64,000 bases of DNA from Actinomyces trachealis (GCF_015711475.1 NZ_CP065027.1:372001-436000); one strand, 5' to 3'. Shown: positions 1 through 9,873, counted from the stretch's first letter. Notes: generated by a model not told the origin, from the sequence alone. A program made the numbers and translations.

Positions 1-1138
1 ACAGCGAGTGGACCGTGGCGCGCTGTGCGCCGGGGATGCATTGCTCCAGCTGGTCGGCCTGGGCGGTCAGGAACAGGCGGTCAGAGTCCACGTCCACCAC
101 TAGGGTGCGGGCCGTGATGCGTCCCAGGGCCGCCTCCGTGCCGCCGCGCCTGGTGCCGACGTCGTGAACCATCATGGAGTGCGTGACGATCAGGTAGGTG
201 TTGGCATCAAAGCGGCCCAGGAGCTTGCCCGCGTGGTAGTCCAGGTAGGACTCCACCTGGTAGCGGCCCCCCACGGCGGGGTCCTCACCGCCCTGGTGGG
301 CGCGGCCAAAGCGTGCGTCCAGCTCGGCGGCGGAGCGGTAGGTGGTGTGGGCGATGGCGCGGGCCAAGCCCAGGCCACGGATCGGGCCGGTAGGGTGGGA
401 GTAGTAGTCCCCGCCCTGGAAAGCCGGGTCACCCACGATGGCGAGCTCTTGCAGGTGGCACCAGGCCAGCTGGTCTGCGGTGGTGGAGGCACCGGTGGCC
501 ACCAGCACCAGGTTGCGGACGCGCTCGGGGTAGGAGACCGCCCACTCCACGGCCCGGTGCCCGCCCAGGGACGCTCCAATCACGACGGCGAAGGTCTTGA
601 TCCCCAGGGCGTCGGCCAGGAGCCGTTCGGCCTCCACCTGGTCACGGGTTGTCAGCCAGGGGAAACGCGAGCCCCAAGGGCGCCCGTCCGGGGCAATGGA
701 GGAGGGGCCGGTGGTGCCCTGGCAGCCACCCAGGATGTTGGCAGCCACCACGAAAAAACGGTCTGTGTCCACGGCTTTGCCCGGGCCTACGACGTCAGCC
801 CACCAGCCGGGGGTGGGGTGGCCGGGGCCCGCCTCACCGGTGACATGGGAGTCCCCGGTCAGGGCGTGCAGGACTAGGACGGCGTTGTCGTGGGCGGGGG
901 AGAGTACACCCCAGGTCTCAAAGGCGAGCACCGTGCCTGGCAGGGTCTCGCCGGAGGTCAGGGGCAGGTCGCCGATGTCTAGGAAGTGGCGCTGGCCGGG
1001 GTGCGCGCCGGGCCGCCAGGCACCGGTAGGGCTGCCCGCCACGCGGTCCACGAGCTTTAAGGAGGCGGAGGAGACGGCGGGCGCCGTGGAGTGCAGGTCC
1101 AGGGGGCCCACTGGCGCGGCGGTGGGACTGCTCGTCAT
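1..1138 (-). CDS. metX: Homoserine O-acetyltransferase, 3' end cut by window edge
   Basis: Alpha/beta-hydrolase that acetylates homoserine with acetyl-CoA, the activation step for methionine synthesis by direct sulfhydrylation. The reading frame is open from ATG at 1138 to the left edge (about 379 codons visible). It shows the family oxyanion motif GGCQGTTGPSS and the nucleophile elbow GASLGGH with the catalytic Ser. The acidic member of the triad probably lies in VDSDRLFL. The catalytic His would lie beyond the edge. The gene starts 87 bp after metY ends and is co-oriented, so the two probably form an operon with metY first. No Shine-Dalgarno is obvious before the ATG; a weak CAGAAT hexamer lies 7 nt upstream. 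The acetyl (MetX) rather than succinyl (MetA) family assignment is firm. Confidence 0.93.
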   Translation of the reverse strand, partial: MTSSPTAAPVGPLDLHSTAPAVSSASLKLVDRVAGSPTGAWRPGAHPGQRHFLDIGDLPLTSGETLPGTVLAFETWGVLSPAHDNAVLVLHALTGDSHVTGEAGPGHPTPGWWADVVGPGKAVDTDRFFVVAANILGGCQGTTGPSSIAPDGRPWGSRFPWLTTRDQVEAERLLADALGIKTFAVVIGASLGGHRAVEWAVSYPERVRNLVLVATGASTTADQLAWCHLQELAIVGDPAFQGGDYYSHPTGPIRGLGLARAIAHTTYRSAAELDARFGRAHQGGEDPAVGGRYQVESYLDYHAGKLLGRFDANTYLIVTHSMMVHDVGTRRGGTEAALGRITARTLVVDVDSDRLFLTAQADQLEQCIPGAQRATVHSL

Positions 1139-1225
1139 GGTCAGGATTCTGCCGCATTGGCCTGGGGGAGGCACAGGCGGTCTCAGGCGAGCTTGAGTCG
1201 GGTGCGGGCCGGGTGGGGGTGCCGC

Positions 1226-2587
1226 TCAGAGCTTGGCGACGGTGTCCAGGGCCTGCGCCAGGTCCGCGAGGATGTCGTCAATATGCTCGATGCCGATGCT
1301 CAGGCGCACCGTGCCGGGGCCGATACCGGCCTGGGCCAGGCTGGCGTCGTCGAGCTGGGAGTGCGTGGTGGTGGCTGGGTGGACGCACAAGGAGCGCACG
1401 TCACCGATATTCGCCAGGTGGGAGAACAGGGTGAGGTGGTCGATGAAGGCTGCCCCGGCCTGGCGCCCACCCGCCAGGTCGAAGGCGAAGACGCTGCCCG
1501 CACCCCGGGGGCAGTACTTCTGGTGCAGCTGGTAGTAGGGGCTGGACTTCAGGCCCGCGTAGCGCACCTCGGTCACTTCCGGGCGGCCCTCCAACCAGCG
1601 GGACACTGCCAGGGCGTTGTCCACATGCCGCTCCATGCGCAGCGAGAGGGTCTCTACGCCCTGGGCCACCAGGAAAGCGTTCATGGGGGAGACCGCGAAG
1701 CCTAGATCCCGCTGCCCCTCCGTGTGGGCCTTGAGAAGGAAGGCCAGGTTGGCGTCCAGGGCCCCGCCCACGCCCAGGTCGCGGGCGTAGACCAGGCCGT
1801 TGTAGGCGGGCTCGGGAGTGTTGAACTCGGGGAACCGCTCCGGGTGCTGGGCAAAGTCAAAATTCCCGGAGTCCACGATCACGCCCATGACGGAGGAGCC
1901 ATGACCACCCAGGAACTTGGTGGCGGACTCCACCACAATGTCCGCGCCCCACTCGATCGGGCGGATCAGGTAGGGGGAAGCCATGGTGTTGTCCACCACC
2001 AGCGGGATTCCTAGGGCGTGGGCGGCGGCCGCGAGCGGCTCAATGTCCAGGATGTCTCCCTGGGGGTTGGGGATGGACTCGCCGTAGAAGCAGATGGTGC
2101 GCTCGTCAGCCAAGTCCGACCAGGCGGCGGGGTCGCCCGGGTCCGCCACGAAGCGCGCCTCAATGCCCAGGCGCGGCAGGGTGTGGGTGAGCAGGTTGGT
2201 GCTGCCGCCATAGAGCGACGGCGAGGCCACGATATTGGAGCCCTGCCCGCCCAGGGTCAGGAAGGTCAAGGTCTCTGCGGCCAGGCCGGAGGCCACCAGC
2301 AGGGCGCCCACGCCGCCTTCCAGGGCGGCGATGCGCTGGGCGACGATCTGGTTGGTGGGGTTATCCAGGCGCGTGTAGATCGGGCCCAGGGACTTGAGGG
2401 CAAAACGGTCGGCGGCCTCCTGGGCGTTGGGGAAGACGAAGGAGGTGGACTGGTAGATCGGGATGGCGCGGGCGCCGGTGGCTGGGTCGGGGGTGTGACC
2501 GGCCTGGACCTGCTTGGTTTCAAAGTGCCAGCCAGCAGGGTGGGCGGGGGTGGGCAAGGCGGGGGAGTTCGTGTGGCTCTCAGGCAT
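1226..2587 (-). CDS. metY: O-acetylhomoserine sulfhydrylase (PLP-dependent)
   Basis: PLP enzyme of the Cys/Met metabolism family that converts O-acetylhomoserine and sulfide to homocysteine. It is 453 residues, close to the family norm. It carries the PLP-lysine motif SATKFLGGHG, the substrate-loop tyrosines near PIYTRLDNPT, and the N-terminal HFETKQVQAG signature typical of the sulfhydrylase branch rather than cystathionine gamma-synthase. The ATG at 2587 has no Shine-Dalgarno. A TATCGT hexamer on the minus strand (2594-2599) ends 6 nt before the ATG, suggesting a leaderless mRNA. metX follows on the same strand, and together they make homocysteine from homoserine and sulfide. Confidence 0.93.
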   Translation of the reverse strand: MPESHTNSPALPTPAHPAGWHFETKQVQAGHTPDPATGARAIPIYQSTSFVFPNAQEAADRFALKSLGPIYTRLDNPTNQIVAQRIAALEGGVGALLVASGLAAETLTFLTLGGQGSNIVASPSLYGGSTNLLTHTLPRLGIEARFVADPGDPAAWSDLADERTICFYGESIPNPQGDILDIEPLAAAAHALGIPLVVDNTMASPYLIRPIEWGADIVVESATKFLGGHGSSVMGVIVDSGNFDFAQHPERFPEFNTPEPAYNGLVYARDLGVGGALDANLAFLLKAHTEGQRDLGFAVSPMNAFLVAQGVETLSLRMERHVDNALAVSRWLEGRPEVTEVRYAGLKSSPYYQLHQKYCPRGAGSVFAFDLAGGRQAGAAFIDHLTLFSHLANIGDVRSLCVHPATTTHSQLDDASLAQAGIGPGTVRLSIGIEHIDDILADLAQALDTVAKL

Positions 2588-2591
2588 GCCT

Positions 2592-2645
2592 GGACGATAA
2601 CCGTCCTGGTGTGGCGCTGAGGAGGTCTGACCGCTGGGTGGTCAG
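2592..2645 (-). promoter_or_regulatory. metY promoter with two inverted repeats
   Basis: On the minus strand, a -10-like TATCGT (2594-2599) lies 6 nt before the metY ATG and sits inside the inverted repeat GGACG-N5-CGTCC (2592-2606). A second inverted repeat, CTGACC-N7-GGTCAG (2627-2632 and 2640-2645), lies about 28 bp further upstream, overlapping where a -35 or activator site would be. Either could be an operator for a methionine or sulfur regulator. I found no SAM-riboswitch core in the leader, as expected if the transcript is leaderless. Confidence 0.35.
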
Positions 2646-2760
2646 GCCTGGCAGATCGGGCAGAGCCACGTTCACGCAGATACCCCTGAATCGATCTGAG
2701 GCATGTGACCGGCGTGCGACCCCGCCGTCGCCAAAGTGACACCTGTGACTAATGTGAAAG

Positions 2761-4152
2761 GTGTTCCTTTTAGATATGCATGTTGTTAATGTGGTCGTTG
2801 TGATCGTGTTCGACTTATCGTCGTCAATTAGGTATCGGCATGGCCTACGCGCCGCCGCCGTCGCTTGCGCATTGGTGCTCGGTGCAGCACCGACGCCAGC
2901 AACAGGGGCCGAGGAAGTCACCGAGTCCCAGATCCAACAAGCTAGATCCGCAGAGCAGGCCACCACCGCCTCTATTGGCGAACTTGAGGCCGCCCTAGCC
3001 CACCTCAACGCCGACACCGAGGATGCGGAGCGCCAGGCGGAGGTCGCCAACCAGGAATACCTGCGCAGCCACGACAACCTAACCACCGCGCAGACCACCG
3101 CTGCCGCCGCCGCACAGGCCGCAGACCAGGCCGATAAGGCCACCAATGAGGCACGCCGCGCCCTAGCAGACGTCGTGGTCACCGCATACCAGGGGGACGC
3201 CGACCCGCTACAGGGGCTCACCCCATACTTTGGCGCCTCCACCTTCACGGAGGTGGCAGCGGCTAAAGCTCACCTTGACCGGATAGGGGAGAACACTGAC
3301 GCCGAACTACAAAAGGTAGAGGCGCTGCAGACGGTGGCCGACACCATGCGCTCCGTGGCGGACCGCAAACAGGCAGCTCAGCAGGCCGCCGCCACGCTAG
3401 CTGAGACCGCCAAGTCTCAGGCTGGCACTGCCGCCCAGACAGCCCGCACTGCCGTCCAGATGGCGCACGGGCGCCGCGAGCAACTGATCGCCCAGCTGGC
3501 AACCCAGCGCAACACCACCGTCGAGCTTGAGACGCAACGGCAGAACCAGCTAGAGGCGGCTCGGCAGCAGGCCCAGGAGGAGACGGCCCGCCGCGACCTG
3601 GAGGCCCGCACCACACCAAGCGCAGCAGTGCCAGCAGCTCAGAGCACCCAGCAGCAGGCCGCACCGGAGACGACGAACTCGCAGAGCACCGAAGCGAGCG
3701 TTCCCACCGCATCTGCGCAAGAAGAACCGAGCCAGCCGACGGCGCCCCAACCGGCCCCCACCCCTGAGCCCGCGCCGCCGTCGGGGTCTGGACTGGGGGA
3801 GCGGGCGGTCCAGGTGGCCAAGAGCTACCTGGGGGTGCCCTACGTGTGGGCAGGGGAGTCACGTGAAGGCGTGGACTGCTCCGGCCTGACGATGCTCGTA
3901 TGGCGTGAATTGGGCATTGACATGCCACACATTGGCGCCCGGCAGTACCAGATGGGCACCCGTGTTCCGGTCAGCCAGGTACAGCCCGGCGACATGCTCT
4001 TCTACTCCTACGGTGGAGGCCCCGGGACCGTGCACCACGTGGCTATGTACGTGGGTGACGGTCAGATGATCGAGGCCCCCATGGAGGGCTACACCGTATG
4101 GATCGTGCCAATGCGGTACCGCTACCTGCTGCCCTACGCCGTCCGCTTCTAG
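2761..4152 (+). CDS. Secreted NlpC/P60 peptidoglycan hydrolase with coiled-coil
   Basis: Predicted exported gamma-D-glutamyl endopeptidase acting on cell-wall stem peptides. Order: a hydrophobic signal (arginines, then an Ala/Leu stretch ending near PTPATGA), a long Ala/Gln/Glu-rich coiled-coil (about residues 40-290, RipA/RpfC-type), a Pro/Ala/Ser-rich linker, then an NlpC/P60 domain in the last 115 residues. The catalytic Cys lies in VDCSGL and the catalytic His in HHVAMYVGDG. The coiled-coil probably inhibits or positions the enzyme at the septum, as in related actinobacterial hydrolases (inference). The start is unresolved: GTG 2761, ATG 2776 and GTG 2806 are in frame and none has a clear ribosome site. 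A start near 2806 gives the most ordinary signal peptide. The gene is convergent with ppa. Confidence 0.85.
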   Translation: MFLLDMHVVNVVVVIVFDLSSSIRYRHGLRAAAVACALVLGAAPTPATGAEEVTESQIQQARSAEQATTASIGELEAALAHLNADTEDAERQAEVANQEYLRSHDNLTTAQTTAAAAAQAADQADKATNEARRALADVVVTAYQGDADPLQGLTPYFGASTFTEVAAAKAHLDRIGENTDAELQKVEALQTVADTMRSVADRKQAAQQAAATLAETAKSQAGTAAQTARTAVQMAHGRREQLIAQLATQRNTTVELETQRQNQLEAARQQAQEETARRDLEARTTPSAAVPAAQSTQQQAAPETTNSQSTEASVPTASAQEEPSQPTAPQPAPTPEPAPPSGSGLGERAVQVAKSYLGVPYVWAGESREGVDCSGLTMLVWRELGIDMPHIGARQYQMGTRVPVSQVQPGDMLFYSYGGGPGTVHHVAMYVGDGQMIEAPMEGYTVWIVPMRYRYLLPYAVRF

Positions 4153-4179
4153 CAGCTCTAGCGCTCATTACCTCTCTAG

Positions 4180-4680
4180 TCAGCGCCCCTCATGCTTGAC
4201 GCGCTCAGCCTCACGCTCGTAGGAGCGGCGGATCTCCTCCTCCGCCTCCTCGCGCCCTACCCAGTGGGCACCCTCCACACTCTTGCCCGGCTCCAGGTCC
4301 TTGTACACCTCAAAGAAGTGCTGGATCTCCAGGCGGTGGAACTCGGAGACGTCCTCGATATCGGTACGCCAGGAGGCGCGCTGGTCCGCGGCCGGCACGC
4401 ACAGGACCTTGTCATCACCACCCTTCTCGTCACGCATGCGGAACATGCCCAAGGCACGGCAGCGGATCAGACAGCCGGGGAAGGTCGGCTCCTCCAGCAG
4501 CACCAGGGCGTCCAGCGGGTCACCGTCCTCACCCAGGGTCCCGTCTATGTAGCCGTAGTCGTCGGGGTAACGGGTGGAGGTGAAGAGCATACGGTCTAGG
4601 CGGATACGCCCCGACTCGTGGTCGACCTCGTACTTGTTGCGGTTCCCCTTGGGGATCTCAATGGTGACGTCGAACTCCAC
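4180..4680 (-). CDS. ppa: Inorganic pyrophosphatase, family I
   Basis: Soluble Mg-dependent pyrophosphatase hydrolysing PPi to two phosphates, pulling biosynthetic reactions forward. The 166-residue size is normal for bacterial family I. Recognisable are the N-terminal [14 protein letters not shown], the [20 protein letters not shown] metal-binding region with its conserved acidic residues, and the C-terminal YKDLEPGK. The frame is open further upstream, but GTG at 4680 is preferred: an AGGAG box lies just before it and family members begin with [14 protein letters not shown] sequence. The gene is divergent from dacB. Confidence 0.95.
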   Translation of the reverse strand: MEFDVTIEIPKGNRNKYEVDHESGRIRLDRMLFTSTRYPDDYGYIDGTLGEDGDPLDALVLLEEPTFPGCLIRCRALGMFRMRDEKGGDDKVLCVPAADQRASWRTDIEDVSEFHRLEIQHFFEVYKDLEPGKSVEGAHWVGREEAEEEIRRSYEREAERVKHEGR

Positions 4681-5018
4681 GGATGCTCCTTTTCTGTTAC
4701 CGGGCCGGATGCCGGTGAGCGGCACCCGGGCGGATGCCGCAGGCAGGGCGCCGAACCAGCCAGGTGACTGGGCCAAAGTCCCCCTGCCGGGCGGCGTGGC
4801 GGATACGTATGGAACTAGTGTGGCCTACGAGCGCCGTTCGCGGGAGCAGCTGGCTGAACCAGCACGGCGGTGACGGCATCGTGCCACCCAAAAAACCACC
4901 TGCCGCAGCCGCCCAGACTGTCACTAATTGCTCCATCACAACGATGCCACCCGGCCTGCGGGGCCCGCCTCCCCGCGCGCCGTCACCAAGCAGCAGGCGG
5001 CCAGCACCAGGAGGGACC
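4681..5018. other. Divergent intergenic region between ppa and dacB
   Basis: This 338-bp stretch separates two divergent genes and should carry both promoters. It contains the ppa ribosome site (AGGAG next to 4680), a GC-rich stretch with imperfect GCCGG/CCGGC dyads around 4700-4740, and at its right end the dacB ribosome site AGGAGG. The open frame running through it upstream of dacB is not considered coding. No confident -10/-35 pair was identified. Confidence 0.4.
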
Positions 5019-6404
5019 ATGCGCAAGCGCGCCATCAGGGTCTTGACCGCCGCCAGCGTGGTGGTCGCCGTCGGCTACTACGGGCTGGCCGATGCCCTGG
5101 ACCTCGTGCCCGGCTTTGTGACCGCCGCCGGTGAGCGCATTGAGACCGCACCTTTCCCGGCCTTCACGCCCCTTGCTGCCGACGCGCCGCCCGCCGTCGC
5201 CGGACCCGATGCAGACGCCCCGATACCTGACGCTGGCGTCGTCGCTAAGCTGGCCAGCACCCTAGCCAGTGACCCGCAGGTTGGGGGAGCGCGCGTGGGC
5301 GTGAGTGTGATTGACGTCACTACTGGTCGGGAGCTTTCCAACCAAGGAGCTGACGTAGCGCTCACCCCAGCCTCTTCCGTGAAGCTCCTGACTGCCTGGG
5401 CCGCCCTGTCCCTGATGGGCGGCGACCACACGTTGCAGACAAAGACCACCCTCTCCGGTCACACCGTGACACTGGTAGGTGGCGGGGACGTCCTGCTCGC
5501 CTATGACAAGGGCAACCCCACCTCCACTGCTGGGCGCGCGGGACTGGGAGACCTGGCGCGCGCCACCGCCGAGAATCTCAAGGCGCAAGGCGTCACGAGC
5601 GTGAACGTGGCCCTAGATGACACCCTGTTCTCCGGGCCTGCCTGGAACGACGGCTGGGAGGCTGGCAATGAGGAGTTCGTGGCCAAGGTTCAGCCGATCA
5701 TGGTGGATATCAGCGCGCAGGCCTACGGCACCTACCCGGCTGATCCGGCATTGCACGCCGCACAGGTCTTCACCCAGCACTTGGAGGCTGCCGGGATTAC
5801 GGTCGACGGCGACGCCGTCCGCGCCGCCTCCCCGGCGGATGCCAGCGAGATCGCGGCCGTGACCTCCGCGCCCCTGGCGGACGTGCTGGGCGTGTCCCTG
5901 AAGAAGTCCGACAACACCATGACGGAGGTGGAGGCGCGCCTCTTGGCTATCGCCGCTGGGTGGGAAGGGAGCTTCACCGGCGCCACGAGGGCCGTCCTGG
6001 ACCAGCTGAGGGCAGAGGGCTTTGACGTCAGCGGTGTGACTCTCAAGGACACCTCCGGGCTGGCCAAGGCAGACAAGGTCTCAGCCCGTCTGCTCGCCCA
6101 GATCGTGGCGCGGGCTGCCGGGGAGCAGGGGGGCACCGTGGGACGCACCCTAGTGGCTGACCTACCCGTTGCAGGCTTGGAAGGTACCCTGCACGATCGT
6201 TTCCTGGGCACCGGTGCGGCCGGGGATGTGCGCGCCAAGACGGGCTCCCTGGAGGAGTGCGCGTCGCTGAGCGGTGTCGTGGTCACCGACAGTGGGCGCC
6301 TGCTTGCCTACTCCGTGATCGTGGACGGCTTCAAGTCCGGTGGCCTGCTGGATGCGCGCGCGGCCATCGACAACGACCTCATGATTCCCTTGGCGGCACT
6401 ATGA
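5019..6404 (+). CDS. dacB: D-alanyl-D-alanine carboxypeptidase/endopeptidase (PBP4, S13 family)
   Basis: Penicillin-binding protein that trims or cleaves peptidoglycan peptides outside the membrane. It is 461 residues with an N-terminal signal or anchor (MRKRAIRVLTAASVVVAVGY). All three serine-transferase motifs are visible: SxxK as SSVK around residues 119-122, SxN as SDN in LKKSDNTMTE, and KTG in RAKTGSLEE near residue 407. ATG at 5019 is chosen because AGGAGGG (5009-5015) lies just upstream. The longer open frame from 4734 lacks a ribosome site. The TGA stop overlaps the ATG of the next gene (ATGA), indicating translational coupling to the DUF2342 gene, the usual actinobacterial order. Confidence 0.93.
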   Translation: MRKRAIRVLTAASVVVAVGYYGLADALDLVPGFVTAAGERIETAPFPAFTPLAADAPPAVAGPDADAPIPDAGVVAKLASTLASDPQVGGARVGVSVIDVTTGRELSNQGADVALTPASSVKLLTAWAALSLMGGDHTLQTKTTLSGHTVTLVGGGDVLLAYDKGNPTSTAGRAGLGDLARATAENLKAQGVTSVNVALDDTLFSGPAWNDGWEAGNEEFVAKVQPIMVDISAQAYGTYPADPALHAAQVFTQHLEAAGITVDGDAVRAASPADASEIAAVTSAPLADVLGVSLKKSDNTMTEVEARLLAIAAGWEGSFTGATRAVLDQLRAEGFDVSGVTLKDTSGLAKADKVSARLLAQIVARAAGEQGGTVGRTLVADLPVAGLEGTLHDRFLGTGAAGDVRAKTGSLEECASLSGVVVTDSGRLLAYSVIVDGFKSGGLLDARAAIDNDLMIPLAAL

Positions 6405-7702
6405 CAACGCTGGGTTCGGGCGCGGGGCTAGGTGCTGGGCCAGGCGCGGCGCCGGGGATGCGGACAGACCCAAGCATGGCTGAGCTGGTGGACTGGCAGG
6501 TCGTCGTGCGTCTGGCCACGACCGCCACACCCGCCGGGCCCCGCGTGACTCCCGCGAACCGCCGCGCCGTCGTCGCCCTGCTGCGCCGGTCCGCCATGGA
6601 GGCGCCTGCTTGGGTAGCTGAGATAACCGGGCTGCGGCGGGCAGGGCAACTGGCCGCCGAGGGCACGGGTGTGCTGGTGGTGGATCGGGCCGGGATGATC
6701 GCGACGGCGGCTCAGACGCTGCGCGAGGTGCTCGCGCAAGTGCCTGCGCCCGCGTCTGTAGGGACGGGCTGGCGCCGTACGCCCGTGCGGGCGGCGGTCT
6801 CAGCCCAGATCGCCGGCGTGGTGGGGCCCCTGTCCACGCAGCTGCTGGGGCAGGTGGTGCCCGGTTATGTGGTAGAGGCTGGTAGGAGCCCAGAAGCCGC
6901 TGGAGCCGACCGGAGCGCGGTCGACGTGTCTTGCGGGAGAGCGCCCGACCGGTCGGGCGTTGGCCGGGGCGGTGCCGTCGGTGGCTTGGGCGAGGCCGCC
7001 ACCGCCGGGGCCGCCACCGCCGGGGCCGCCACCGCCGGGGCCGCCGTCGGCCCACGAATGCTGCTGGTGGCCCCAAACGTGTTGGCCTTCCAGCAGCGCA
7101 TGGACCTGGACCGCTTGGACCTGCCCGCCTGGGTGACCCTGCATGAGGCCACGCACGCGGTCCAGCTGGCGGCCGCGCCGTGGCTGGAGGAGCACCTGCG
7201 CTCGCGGGTGTCCGCAGCGGTTGCGGCCGTGGTCGGGGCGCTGCGCGCTGGGGGCGACGGCGTCGGTGTGCTGCGCTTGATGCGCCTGTTGGATGGGCGT
7301 GAGGCCGGGGCGCTGGGTGCCTTGTTGGGTGAGGACGGCAGGCGGGCTTTCGCGGAGCTGAGTGCGGTGCTGGCGGTGTTGGAGGGACATGCAGAGGCGG
7401 TGCTGGACTCGGTGACGCCGACGCGGCTGCCGTCTGCGCACCGGCTGCGGCAGGTGATGGCGCACCGACGCGTGGGCGGTTCTGTCGGGCCGGGGACGGG
7501 GTTCAGCGGCTTGATCAACCGGGTGGTGCGGCTGTCGGAGAAGGAGTCGCAGTACGTGGACGGCGGTGAGTTCGTGCGCGCGGTGCTGGCGCGCGTGGGG
7601 CACGAGGGACTGAACCGGGTGTGGTCGGAGCCGGGCATGTTGCCGACGCGCGCGGAGATCGGTGCGCCTGCGGCGTGGCTGGAGCGCGTGGGGCTGGGGT
7701 AG
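6401..7702 (+). CDS. Zinc-dependent metallopeptidase-like protein, DUF2342 family
   Basis: Member of the DUF2342 (TIGR03624) family, conserved in actinobacteria between dacB and the tilS-hpt genes; function not established. It is 433 residues. The zinc signature HEATH is in VTLHEATHAVQ (about residue 248), and a downstream Glu that could be the third ligand lies in LEGHAEAVLDSV. The start overlaps the dacB stop. Codons for GAATA-type residues repeat as a 15-bp unit about three times near 7000-7045 in a low-complexity linker between the N-terminal domain and the metallopeptidase part. In many relatives tilS follows directly; here it does not. Confidence 0.85.
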   Translation: MTTLGSGAGLGAGPGAAPGMRTDPSMAELVDWQVVVRLATTATPAGPRVTPANRRAVVALLRRSAMEAPAWVAEITGLRRAGQLAAEGTGVLVVDRAGMIATAAQTLREVLAQVPAPASVGTGWRRTPVRAAVSAQIAGVVGPLSTQLLGQVVPGYVVEAGRSPEAAGADRSAVDVSCGRAPDRSGVGRGGAVGGLGEAATAGAATAGAATAGAAVGPRMLLVAPNVLAFQQRMDLDRLDLPAWVTLHEATHAVQLAAAPWLEEHLRSRVSAAVAAVVGALRAGGDGVGVLRLMRLLDGREAGALGALLGEDGRRAFAELSAVLAVLEGHAEAVLDSVTPTRLPSAHRLRQVMAHRRVGGSVGPGTGFSGLINRVVRLSEKESQYVDGGEFVRAVLARVGHEGLNRVWSEPGMLPTRAEIGAPAAWLERVGLG

Positions 7703-7849
7703 GCGGCGGCGCCCAGACGGCACCATGCCAGAAGTGTTGCGTTTTGTGCCATGCGCCCCGCCGGAACTACCACCCAGCCAGCTGTGGCAGGCTTGGACCG
7801 CCAGGTTGGCGCCGGGCGGCGTCGCCCCAACCAGAAGGAGCGCGGCAGG

Positions 7850-8404
<555 letters not shown>

Positions 8405-8496
8405 GCCCGGCGGGAACGAGCTGATATGAGCCGAGCCCGGCGCATGGGGTGCGCACCGGACTCAGGAAGTGGTTCGGGAGGCTGCTCGCAGGCCGC

Positions 8497-9165
8497 TCAG
8501 GAGGAGGCGACGACGGGCAGGCCCTCGCTGGGCTGGACGACGACGAAGCCCGGGCCGTGGAAGCCCAGCTGGAAGGACTCGCCGGAGCCGCGTCCGATGA
8601 GCGCGCCCATCTTGAAGGTGGACTTGACCTGGGGCTGGAGGTTCGCCGACCAGCAGATGACCGCCTGCGGGTCGACGAAGGTGGGCTGCTGGGAGCAGTC
8701 GAGCAGCATGGGGGCGCCGTCGGAGGAGATGGCGACGGTGCCGTGGCCCTGGACCATGAGGTTGAACAGGCCGCCGGCGAGGATGCCTGCGTTGCCGATC
8801 ATGCGGATGTCGTAGGTGAGGGTGGAGTCGAAGGCCAGCAGGGAGCGGGTGTTGACGGTGAGGGCGTCGCCCTCAAGCTGGATGAGGAAGACGTTCTGGG
8901 CGGCACGGGCGAAGAAGACCTCGCCCTGGCCGGTCACACGCATGAGGTTGCCGCCCTCACCGGTCACGGCCTTCTTAAGCATGCCGCTGAGGCTCTTCGC
9001 CCCCTGGTAGCTGAAGTCCATGTTGCCCTGGTAGGCGACCATTGCGCCCTGGGCGGCGATGACCTCGGGTCCCATGACGACGCGGAGCATCTTGGTGGAC
9101 TGGAGCGACCACCGCTCGGCGGTCTGCTGCTCGCGGTGAGCCTGGTCGAAGATGGAACTGCGCAC
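8497..9165 (-). CDS. AIM24/TIGR00266 family beta-rich protein
   Basis: A 222-residue protein of the AIM24 family (trimeric beta-sandwich proteins, function unclear in bacteria). Seen directly: a glycine-rich beta repeat pattern with the family-type segments GNMDFSYQGAK and VFLIQLEGDALTVN, and a C-terminal GPGFVVVQPSEG. The frame stays open far upstream to 9873. Residues before VRSSIFDQAH, however, do not belong to the family, and GTG at 9165 has a GAGAGG box just upstream, so I start it there. It is the first gene of the island after hpt and is convergent with it. No evidence ties it to the CRISPR-type genes beyond location. Confidence 0.8.
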   Translation of the reverse strand: MRSSIFDQAHREQQTAERWSLQSTKMLRVVMGPEVIAAQGAMVAYQGNMDFSYQGAKSLSGMLKKAVTGEGGNLMRVTGQGEVFFARAAQNVFLIQLEGDALTVNTRSLLAFDSTLTYDIRMIGNAGILAGGLFNLMVQGHGTVAISSDGAPMLLDCSQQPTFVDPQAVICWSANLQPQVKSTFKMGALIGRGSGESFQLGFHGPGFVVVQPSEGLPVVASS

Positions 9166-9315
9166 GGGGGGCCTCTCGTTCGGGGAGCTGATGAGTGTGT
9201 TCAGGCTATCCGCCGTTGGTCGGCGGATGCGGCCGGGTGGGCGATATCGGCGGGGTCCGGGGATGGAGAGCGGTCCCCGGGGCGCGAGCGAGTCCCTGGC
9301 GGCGGGGACCCGCCG

Positions 9316-9873
9316 CTGCCCGAGCGTGACCTCGACGAGACCCCACCGTTCGTCGGGCAGCTCGACGACGGCGTCGGCCTCGCGGCCGGACTTGTCCCGG
9401 TAGTGGTAGACCTGTCCGCCCAGTGCCTCGGCGAAGACCCGCAGGTGCATGACGGCCTGCGACTCGAACCATTGTCCTGCGGTCTGGAGGTCCTGCATGA
9501 GCCTGGCGGTGGAGGCGCCGGTGAGGGCCGCTGCCAGGGCGGGGTCGACGAGGTGGGGCTTGGGACTGGTGCGCACGGCGTAGCGCGAGCGCAGGAGCGC
9601 GGCCATCCGCACGGGGTCCCTGCGGGGCTCGCCGTCAAGACGGCCGACGTCGATGGAGATGACATCGTTGACGTAGTCGCGCAGGTGGTGCTGGGCCTGC
9701 TGCGTTGTCAGTGGAATGTCGGCGGGCCACCCGCCGTGGACGAGGTCGTCGAGCGCCTCCTGCAGACCGCCACCCGGGTCCAGGTCGGTGACGGGCTCCT
9801 CGCCGACGAAGAGGCGCTCGAGGGAGACAGTGCCGTCGCCCCGGCCGCGCTCGACGAGGGTCATCGGTCGCAT
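9316..9873 (-). pseudogene. Remnant of an AAA/DUF4143 ATPase
   Basis: In the same frame as the AIM24 gene but unrelated to it. The text matches the middle and C-terminal parts of the ATPase family that has a C-terminal DUF4143 nuclease-like domain: an N-terminal MRPMTLVERG, then APKHHLADP-like SPKPHLVDPALAA, FESQAVMHLRVFAEA and a DAVVELPDERWGLVEVTL ending. The AAA module with Walker motifs is missing upstream, where an in-frame TGA occurs about 19 codons before 9873. A segment appears deleted around residues 95-100. The sequence after residue 186 no longer fits the family. Such ATPases are common mobile accessory genes, so this looks like a scar of earlier gene turnover. A fusion product with AIM24 is unlikely but not excluded. 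Confidence 0.65.

Noticed and set aside
164..877. Plus-strand frame of 237 codons at the left edge
   Set aside because: It is antisense to metX, whose minus-strand reading shows clear catalytic motifs.
2588..2760. SAM riboswitch before metY
   Set aside because: No conserved SAM-II or SAM-IV core was found, and the promoter hexamer sits too close to the ATG to leave a leader.
7703..7849. Possible tilS remnant before hpt
   Set aside because: None of the three forward frames shows recognisable TilS text and the gap is only 147 bp.
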